Source: CAWBJP01 sp044867425
GTDB lineage: Bacteria > Actinomycetota > Acidimicrobiia > IMCC26256 > BP-133
Reading direction: 5' to 3'
Length of the DNA: 64,000 bases
Assembly: GCA_044867425.1 (NCBI GenBank)
Contig: JBIOUX010000035.1
Coordinates: 1 to 64,000, forward strand
Part shown: positions 59,201 through 64,000 of the stretch, in pieces
Position numbering within the stretch: position 1 is the stretch's first letter
Layout: each line of letters begins with the position of its first letter
Translations under genes and position numbers: made by a program
The notes under the pieces: model-generated
What the model was told of the DNA's origin: nothing
The model's input: only the letters and a program-made list of their open reading frames with translations
Database searches by the model: none

Positions 59201-59570
59201 CTTCCGCCTCGAAGCTGATGTCACCCGAGCTGATGCCCAGGCGGGCGTCGAGCCGGGAATCGGAGGGGGCCGAGCGGTTGTGCCGGTCGAAGGCCCGCTG
59301 AATGGCGACGGCGGCGTCGACAGCGGCGGCGGCGCCGGCGAAGGTGGCCATGATCCCGTCACCGAGGCTCTTGACCACCCGTCCCTGGTGGAGCAACACG
59401 GCTTCGCCCAGGAGCCAGTCGTGGGTGCGCCGGAGAGCATCGGCCGCCCCTTCGGTCAGGCGCGACCACCGCTCGGTCGACGCCACCAGGTCGGTGAACA
59501 GGACCGTGGCCGTCGAACGCCCTCCCCCTCCGCCCGGCGTCACGGGGCCATCGTAGGCTCCGGCCGACAA
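56244..59570 (-). CDS. class III nucleotidyl cyclase fused to an AAA ATPase and TPR region
   Basis: The 1108-residue signalling protein has an N-terminal cyclase domain (about 20-175) with metal-binding VLFTDLVASTERWSRL, RVVKSLGDGIMATFAG and ARLGISSGDISF. An AAA/STAND-type ATPase follows (about 205-500), with Walker A AGEPGIGKTRLMAQL and Walker B VLLLLDDLHWAG. A long alpha-helical TPR-like C-terminus follows (for example LGEAQRRAGDADHRRTLLEA). This cyclase-AAA-TPR layout is common in actinobacteria. The cyclase product and the signal are unknown. It is probably cytoplasmic. Confidence 0.88.
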   Translation of the reverse strand: MSAGAYDGPVTPGGGGGRSTATVLFTDLVASTERWSRLTEGAADALRRTHDWLLGEAVLLHQGRVVKSLGDGIMATFAGAAAAVDAAVAIQRAFDRHNRSAPSDSRLDARLGISSGDISFEAEDCFGLPVVEASRLCHAAQGGQILVSPVVRLLVGGQSGYRFSGVGNLELKGLPGEVGAYEVDWAPEIGLSIPLPAGIERAAAFRFVGRRTELNRLTGAWKNAIIGRRALVLVAGEPGIGKTRLMAQLAHLVHPEGGVVLYGRCEEEPGLPYQPFAEALGRYVAACPPADLRDQLGPLGGEVARLVPGLPSRMPELAEPLRAEPETERYRLLEAVRDFLSGMARSAPVLLLLDDLHWAGKPTLLLLRHLMRSGEADRLLVVATYRETDVPRGSALAQTVADLRREPDVERMSLKGLDEGETTALIEAAAGHPLEPEDMAFARAVHSETDGNPFFVGELLRHLAETGAVIRREQRWITARPLGELGIPEGVREIVGRRLAQLPPSANEVLSLAAVIGREFDVGLLAAVGDVNRDAVLDSLEEAEEARLVAATSGRAEHYAFAHALVRSALYEDMPSTRRLRLHRRIGEILEARPDADTHVSELARHFSEAASLGEVVRAVDYARRAGDRAGAGLAFEEALDYYRHALDLLASSEGEADEALRCDLLISLGEAQRRAGDADHRRTLLEAARRAQGLGDAERLGRAALANHRAFFSLLNEVDDERVQVVEAALDALGPGDSATRARLLVTLASELVFATEPERRLQLATAGLDMARRLGDLPTLADALVRGYVPIFTSLDVGALRAHTAELGAVAEQLGDPALAFWAPTWGFMTAVMAGDLDVAEALIASSTRMADDVREPFLRFIATAGRSHLSRIQGRLEESEALAYEAFALNQASGQPDAFSFFGIQLFWLRYDQGRLGETLEFFSRAMRRPRRSPLPLAAYCLTLCELGRLEEARVFFDELAATGFALPFAWMFGATILAEVAFLLDDAERAGTLYEGLAPYAGLLATNGAATTGPIDHYLGLLAATEGRLEAARAHFEEAMRTEERLPAPVWLARSQLECARVLVRQGRPEDAGRAAAMLEQSLGTARALGLGAIERRVEALIAG

Positions 59571-59571
59571 T

Positions 59572-60672
59572 TCAGGATGGGCGGTGACCAGGGACTTCAG
59601 CTGCCCGGCGCAGGTGGTCGACCAGGTCGTCCAGCCGGGCGTGGGCGTTGAGGCCGCTGGTGGAGGGCATGACGTAGGCGGGGACGCCGGCGAAGCCGCC
59701 GGGCTGCGTCCCGGGCCGGGCCCGGCGGTCGACGGCGGCCCGCCAGCCGGCCAGGCCGACGAAGACGACCGCGCCGGGGCGGAGCCACTCCACCAGGCGG
59801 CGCACCCGCTCGACGCCGGCGGCGTATTCGGCCGGACCCAGGAGATCGGCCCGGGGGGTGGCCCGCTTCACCAGGTCGGTCATCCCCACACCGTCCACCG
59901 TCAGGGCGTGGAACGGGTCGCGGGCCCGGGACACGAGGCCCGCGTCCCGCGCCGCCGGCCAGAAGCGGTTGGTGGCCCCGGCGTAGCCGTAGCCGGCGTC
60001 GGCGGCCACCAGGGACGGATTGAGGCCGCACACCAACAGGCGCATGCGCGGGCCCACGAAGTCGGGCAGGGTGCGGGCCCGCCGGGCCCGCACCCAGGCG
60101 GCGTCGCCTGCCACCTCGGTCCGCTCCACGTCGAAGCCGGCGCCGGCCACCACCTCGGCGAAGCGCTCGGGGGGCCAGCGGGCGAAGAAGCGGCCCCCGG
60201 GGTGCGGGGTGTCCCCGAGAGCAAACTCGTCGTCGCTCAGGTACCCCTCGTCGTCGCCCACCAGGGCGGTGATCTCCAGCGGGGCGTCGAGCGCCAGGGC
60301 CCGGTGCAGACGGGCCAGCGCCAAGGGGAGGCGGACCTTGGCCACATGGACGTACGTGTTGCGGGCCCAGGCCCCGCCCAGCGAGCCGTCCCGGAAGGGA
60401 AGCGCCTCGAGGTCGCCCTGGACCACCACGACCCCCGGTGCCCGGCTCCGGGCCCGGTCCACCATGGCGGCGGCGGCGTCGATCCCGACCACCGTGCCTG
60501 TTCCGGCCAGCGCCGGAAGGTACACGCCCGGCCCACAGCCGAGATCGGCGCAGGGCAGCCCCGGAAGGACGGAGGCGGCGAGGGCGGTCGCCCGGGCGGC
60601 ATGGCGGGCGGGCCGGCGGGCGTCGTACTCGGTGGCCTGGGCCTCGTAGATTCCGATCGTGGCCCGGTCCAC
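59572..60672 (-). CDS. SAM methyltransferase fused to a mismatch-specific uracil-DNA glycosylase
   Basis: The protein has 366 residues from the GTG at 60672, five bases after the DUF427 stop. The N-terminal methyltransferase (about 1-200) has CADLGCGPGVYLPALAGTGT, VVGIDAAAAMVDRARSRAPG and GSLGGAWARNTYVHVAKVRL. The C-terminal MUG-family glycosylase (about 205-366) has LLVCGLNPSLVAADAGYGYA, ATNRFWPAARDAGL, GMTDLVKRATPRAD, AVVFVGLAGWRAAVDRR and MPSTSGLNAHARLDDL. The join at RRARTLPDFVGPRMRLLVCG has no stop. The methyltransferase target is unknown. The glycosylase should remove uracil or alkylated bases opposite G. Confidence 0.85.
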   Translation of the reverse strand: MDRATIGIYEAQATEYDARRPARHAARATALAASVLPGLPCADLGCGPGVYLPALAGTGTVVGIDAAAAMVDRARSRAPGVVVVQGDLEALPFRDGSLGGAWARNTYVHVAKVRLPLALARLHRALALDAPLEITALVGDDEGYLSDDEFALGDTPHPGGRFFARWPPERFAEVVAGAGFDVERTEVAGDAAWVRARRARTLPDFVGPRMRLLVCGLNPSLVAADAGYGYAGATNRFWPAARDAGLVSRARDPFHALTVDGVGMTDLVKRATPRADLLGPAEYAAGVERVRRLVEWLRPGAVVFVGLAGWRAAVDRRARPGTQPGGFAGVPAYVMPSTSGLNAHARLDDLVDHLRRAAEVPGHRPS

Positions 60673-60677
60673 CGCCG

Positions 60678-61154
60678 CTACCAGCCCGCCGTTCCCGGCC
60701 CTCCCTTGAAGGGGCCGTGGATGCGGGCGGTGATCCAGCCGCCGTAAAAGTCGCCCGCCTGGGCGGCGACCCGCTCCCCGTCCACGAAGCAGCCGTCCAC
60801 CCGCCCCGGATAGAAGGCGACGTACCCGGTCAGAGTCCCGTAGCCGGCGGCGGGATCGGGATAGGACCAGGCCGCCTCGGCCACGCGCCGGTCGCCCGCC
60901 TGGGCGCTCCAGTAGACGGCCACGCCCTTGAACTCGCAGAAGGAGCGGCGAGTCTCGGCGCTGAGGACGCCGGTGACCACGTCGCCGGGCGGCAGGTAGT
61001 ACACCGGCGGGTGGCTGGTCTCCAGCACCCGCAACGCCCGCTGCGACTCGGCGATGACCTCTCCGCCCAGGTGCACGGTCACGTGCTCGGCGCTGGCCTC
61101 CACCCGGGGCGGCCGGGGGTAGTCCCACACCGACTCGGGCCGACCACCGCTCAT
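60678..61154 (-). CDS. DUF427 domain protein
   Basis: The 158-residue protein has the DUF427 pattern: VTVHLGGEVIAESQRALRVL, HPPVYYLPPGDVVTGVLSAE, FCEFKGVAVYWSAQAG, AAWSYPDPAAGYGTLTGYVA and a late YGGWITARIHGPFKGGPGT. Such small beta-rich proteins are widespread in actinobacteria and their function is unknown. It precedes the methyltransferase-glycosylase gene by five bases, so the two are co-transcribed. The 165-bp gap up to 61319 holds only promoter-sized sequence. Confidence 0.85.
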   Translation of the reverse strand: MSGGRPESVWDYPRPPRVEASAEHVTVHLGGEVIAESQRALRVLETSHPPVYYLPPGDVVTGVLSAETRRSFCEFKGVAVYWSAQAGDRRVAEAAWSYPDPAAGYGTLTGYVAFYPGRVDGCFVDGERVAAQAGDFYGGWITARIHGPFKGGPGTAGW

Positions 61155-61319
61155 GCCCCGAGGTTAAGGCGTCCCGGGCGGCCGACGCCTGAAGGCGGCG
61201 GACGGGGTGGCGGCGGAGGAGAGGGAAACCGTCGCCACCCCGAACGCCGGAGGGGGCACGCCCCAGTCAAGCGACCGGACCTGGGACGTACCTGCACCTC
61301 ACCTGTGAGCTCCCTGTGA

Positions 61320-62216
61320 ATGACTGGCAAGCTGGCGGCGATGGTTCCACGGTTGGAGATCAGGCCGTGGCAGGCGGACGACGCGGCGGCGCTGGCCACC
61401 GGCCGGCCCGGGGTCGAGGCCGCTGACGCGATCCTGGCTCCTGACGCCCTGCGCCCCGCCCATGGCCAGGTGGGGCCCGGCCAGGTGTGGCTGCGCGCCC
61501 TCGCCGCGACCGTGGACGGCGAGCCGGTGGCTGGCGCGGCGGTGTGGTCGTCGCACTGGCACCCGGTGCGCCTGTGGGCCTACGTCGAGGTGTTGCCGGC
61601 GTGGCGGCGCCAGGGAGTCGGCGGCGCCCTCCTCGCCGCCCTGCGCCGGCAGGCCGAACCGGACGGGCGGACCCTGCGGGCCAAGGTCCGGCGCGACGGC
61701 CCATCGGGCGGCTTCGCCGTGGCCATGGGACTCACCACCGTCCTCATCGAGTCCACCGGCCGGGAGGTCGACCCCGCCCGCCTGCCCGATCCCCCGGCCC
61801 GGGTGCTGGCCGCCGACCTGGGCAGCGCCGAGGTGGCCGGCGTCTTCCGCCGCTGGTACGCCGCCGTGCATCCCACCGACCCTCCCGGTCCGCTCACCGA
61901 CGAAGACGTGCGCCGCACCCACCTGGCGGAAGCGGCGGGCGGGGTGATCGTGCGCCACGACTGGGGGCCGGTGGCGGGCATCGGGCTCGCCTTCGACGAG
62001 GGCGAGATGTGGGGCTTCTCCGGCGGCTCGCTCAACCCCGGCGCCACCGGGGCCGCGGAGGTGGTCCGGGACCTGGTGCTGGGAGCGGCCCGGCTGGTTC
62101 CCGCCGGACGGCGCCTGGTGCTCGAGGTGGACGACTCCATGGCCGACGTGGCGGCCGCCGCCGATCTCCTGGGCGCCGCCTACGGCGACACCGTCCACGT
62201 GGTCGCCGAATCCTGA
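61320..62216 (+). CDS. GNAT family N-acetyltransferase, two-domain type
   Basis: The protein has 298 residues; an in-frame ATG at 61341 is also possible. The N-terminal GNAT domain has YVEVLPAWRRQGVGGALLAA, containing the acetyl-CoA-binding R-x-x-G-x-G loop. A second degenerate GNAT half follows (EMWGFSGGSLNPGATGAAEV, VLEVDDSMADVAAAADLLGA), like the mycothiol-synthase-type double GNAT fold. The substrate is not determined. The 3' end overlaps the convergent histidine kinase gene by 37 bases. Confidence 0.8.
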   Translation: MTGKLAAMVPRLEIRPWQADDAAALATGRPGVEAADAILAPDALRPAHGQVGPGQVWLRALAATVDGEPVAGAAVWSSHWHPVRLWAYVEVLPAWRRQGVGGALLAALRRQAEPDGRTLRAKVRRDGPSGGFAVAMGLTTVLIESTGREVDPARLPDPPARVLAADLGSAEVAGVFRRWYAAVHPTDPPGPLTDEDVRRTHLAEAAGGVIVRHDWGPVAGIGLAFDEGEMWGFSGGSLNPGATGAAEVVRDLVLGAARLVPAGRRLVLEVDDSMADVAAAADLLGAAYGDTVHVVAES

Positions 62217-63610
62217 GCGGGCGGCGCCAGGGGGAGCTCGACCACGAACCAGGCCCCGGGACCGGCGGCGGCCTCCAGGCGGGCCCGGCCGCCGTGGGCT
62301 TCGGCCACTGCGGCCACGATGGACAGGCCCAGACCGGAGCCGCCGGTGGCCCGGCTGCGGGCGGCATCGGCCCGGTAGAAGCGCTCGAACACCTGGTCAC
62401 CCACGCCCGCCGGCAGCCCCGGGCCCTCGTCGCGGACGTCGAGGCGGGCCCGGCCGTCCTCGGCCATGACCCGGACGTGCACGGGCGTGCCCGGGGGGGT
62501 GTGGACGGCGGCGTTGGCCAGCAGGTTGGCCGCCACCTGGCGCAGGCGGGCTTCGTCGCCGGTCACCACCACGGGGGCGTCGCCGGTGAGGGTGATGGTC
62601 CGTTCCGGGGAGACGGCCCGGGCGTCGGCCACGGCGTCGGAGGCGAGGCGGAGCAGGTCGACGGGCGCCTGCTCCAGGGGGCGCCCCTGATCGAGACGGG
62701 CCAGCAGCAGGAGGTCCTCCACCAGGACTCCCATGCGGGTCGCCTCCTCCTCGATGCGCCGCATGGCGTTGGCCAGGTCCTCGGGACGCTCCGAGGCGCC
62801 CTGGCGGAAGAGCTCGGAGTAGCCCCGGATGGAGGTGAGCGGGGTGCGCAGCTCGTGGCTGGCGTCGGCCACGAAGCGCCGGAGGCGCTCCTCGGAGGCG
62901 GCCCGGCGGGAGAAGGCGTCCTCGATCTGGCCCAGCATGGCGTTGAGAGCCAGCCCCAGGCGGCCCACCTCGGTGTCGGGTTCGGCCCGCTCCACCCGCC
63001 GGGACAGGTCGCCGGCGGCGATGGCCTCGGCCGTGGCACCGATCTCGCCCAGGGGCCGCAGCCCGATGCGCACCACCCAGGCGGAGAGGGCGGCCAGGGC
63101 CCCAAGGACGATGGCGGAGACCACCACCATGATCCCCACCAGCCGGCGCAGGGTGGCCTGGTTGGCTTCCAGGGGCAGGGCCACCACCAGGGATCCGCCG
63201 TCGGTTAGGGGTGTGGTGAGGATCCGCCAGGTGAAGTGGGAGTTCCCCGCCGAGGCCACCTCGCCGTAGGCCTCCCGGGGCGGCAGGTCGGGCGGCAGGT
63301 CGGGGCGGGGCTGGCCCGGGCTCACGTAGCGGACGGTGGGGCCGAGGGGCTGGCGCAGCTCGGCGTAGGTGCCGGAGAGGATCACCGAGCGGCCCGACGG
63401 CCGGGAGCCGGGGAATACGCCGCCCCGGGACAGCTCGGTGAACACCGGCGCCCGGGAGTCGCGCAGCTGCCCGTCCACCCGTTGCTCCAGGAAAGTGGAC
63501 AGCGCCCGGTAGGTGGCCAGGTTGGCACCCATCAACCCGGCGGCCACCACCACCAGGACCCCCGCCAGCAGCCGGGCCCGCAGCGACATGTAGGCCGACC
63601 CTGCGGCCAC
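62180..63610 (-). CDS. HAMP-type sensor histidine kinase
   Basis: The 476-residue kinase has an N-terminal membrane helix (LLAGVLVVVAAGLMGANLAT), an extracytoplasmic sensor (about 35-175), and a second helix (LVGIMVVVSAIVLGALAALS). A HAMP domain follows, then the phosphoacceptor motif RRFVADASHELRTPLTSIRG. The HATPase has LRQVAANLLANAAVHTP, VRDEGPGLPAG and SGLGLSIVAAVAEAHGG. The start is a GTG at 63610, one base inside the regulator stop, or the ATG at 63589. It signals to the adjacent response regulator. The stimulus is unknown. Confidence 0.92.
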   Translation of the reverse strand: MAAGSAYMSLRARLLAGVLVVVAAGLMGANLATYRALSTFLEQRVDGQLRDSRAPVFTELSRGGVFPGSRPSGRSVILSGTYAELRQPLGPTVRYVSPGQPRPDLPPDLPPREAYGEVASAGNSHFTWRILTTPLTDGGSLVVALPLEANQATLRRLVGIMVVVSAIVLGALAALSAWVVRIGLRPLGEIGATAEAIAAGDLSRRVERAEPDTEVGRLGLALNAMLGQIEDAFSRRAASEERLRRFVADASHELRTPLTSIRGYSELFRQGASERPEDLANAMRRIEEEATRMGVLVEDLLLLARLDQGRPLEQAPVDLLRLASDAVADARAVSPERTITLTGDAPVVVTGDEARLRQVAANLLANAAVHTPPGTPVHVRVMAEDGRARLDVRDEGPGLPAGVGDQVFERFYRADAARSRATGGSGLGLSIVAAVAEAHGGRARLEAAAGPGAWFVVELPLAPPAQDSATTWTVSP

Positions 63611-64000
63611 TAGTTCGGCAGCCGGAGGGTGTAGCCCACCCCCCGGACGGTGTGGATCAGGCGGGGCTCGATGCGGTCAACCTTCTTGCGCAGGTAGGAG
63701 ATGTAGGTCTCCACCACGTTGGCGTCGCCCCCGAAGTCGTACTCCCACACGTGGTCCAGGATCTGTGCCTTGGACAGCACCCGGCGGGAGTTGACCATCA
63801 GGTAGCGCAGGAGCTTGAACTCGGTGGGGGTCATGGGCAGGGGCTCTCCTGCCCGGAACACCTCGTGGGTGTCCTCGTCGAGCTCCAGATCGGCGAAGAC
63901 CAGGCGACCTTCGGGTTCGACCGCTCCGGTGCGGCGCAGCACCGCCCGCACCCGGGCCACCAGCTCCTCCAGGGAAAAGGGCTTGGTGACGTAGTCGTCG
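63610..64000 (-). CDS. OmpR/PhoB-type response regulator, cut by the right edge
   Basis: Only the C-terminal part is present. It shows the end of the receiver (DDYVTKPFSLEELVARVRAV, with the conserved Lys in TKPFS) and a complete winged-helix DNA-binding domain (LPMTPTEFKLLRYLMVNSRR, VVETYISYLRKKVDRIEPRL, VRGVGYTLRLPN). Its stop overlaps the histidine kinase start, so the two form a classic operon. The phosphorylation site lies beyond the window. Confidence 0.92.
   Translation of the reverse strand, partial: DDYVTKPFSLEELVARVRAVLRRTGAVEPEGRLVFADLELDEDTHEVFRAGEPLPMTPTEFKLLRYLMVNSRRVLSKAQILDHVWEYDFGGDANVVETYISYLRKKVDRIEPRLIHTVRGVGYTLRLPN

Overview
The window is uniformly GC-rich with dense, often overlapping genes, GTG/TTG starts and AGGAGG-type ribosome sites. 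Menaquinone genes, a PspA-PspAA-HtpX-PspAB operon, a WXG100/FtsK-type secretion locus, an MSMEG_4193-type phosphatase and an LPxTG protein point to an actinobacterium. Acidimicrobiia fits best, but that is an inference from gene content.

Region 1 (1-10262) is the right part of an integrated phage-like element, and its left end is outside the window. A rightward pair (XRE-type regulator, tyrosine integrase) diverges from a long leftward operon across a compact two-promoter, two-operator region. The leftward genes are an excisionase-like HTH protein, a Topo VI-A/Spo11-like TOPRIM protein, a second HTH protein, an overlooked 40-residue ORF, a prim-pol/helicase with an iteron-like region just downstream, a terminase-small-subunit-like protein, an HNH-like protein, small Cys/His proteins, a coiled-coil protein, an XkdF-like prohead protease, and a gene that runs off the left edge. 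The layout resembles a phage satellite or a small prophage.

Region 2 (10.3-19.7 kb) is chromosomal: a histidine phosphatase, an IF-2B-like protein, a receiver-like protein, an acyltransferase, a beta-propeller protein, a MerR-menG(ubiE)-menF operon, and a TetR/aldehyde dehydrogenase pair.

Region 3 (19.8-39.5 kb) is the most unusual part. It holds an LPRTG surface protein, an anchored SAF-like protein, a WXG100 protein, and a 1432-residue FHA-FtsK ATPase with EssC-like architecture. These are followed by a 999-residue putative secreted substrate and a run of lipoproteins whose domain matches the substrate's own C-terminus. The run contains a 5'-truncated, internally deleted second substrate copy, a frameshifted lipoprotein gene and a fused gene remnant. 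Three propeller proteins, two of them lipoproteins, follow. By eye the base composition falls sharply from about 28.8 to 35.5 kb. The pattern suggests a diversifying effector/lipoprotein cassette array attached to a type VII-like secretion machine.

Region 4 (39.6-64 kb) is chromosomal: two paralogous secreted zinc-protease-like proteins, a Tim44-domain protein, the psp operon with a TPM/zinc-ribbon protein, a second menaquinone block (menD, menH, menC, menA, frameshifted menB), a DUF885 peptidase, a cyclase-AAA-TPR regulator, a methyltransferase fused to a mismatch-specific uracil glycosylase, a DUF427 protein, a GNAT enzyme, and a two-component system that runs off the right edge. The menaquinone genes are split between 15.5-17.5 kb and 48.9-54.0 kb, and menE is not seen.
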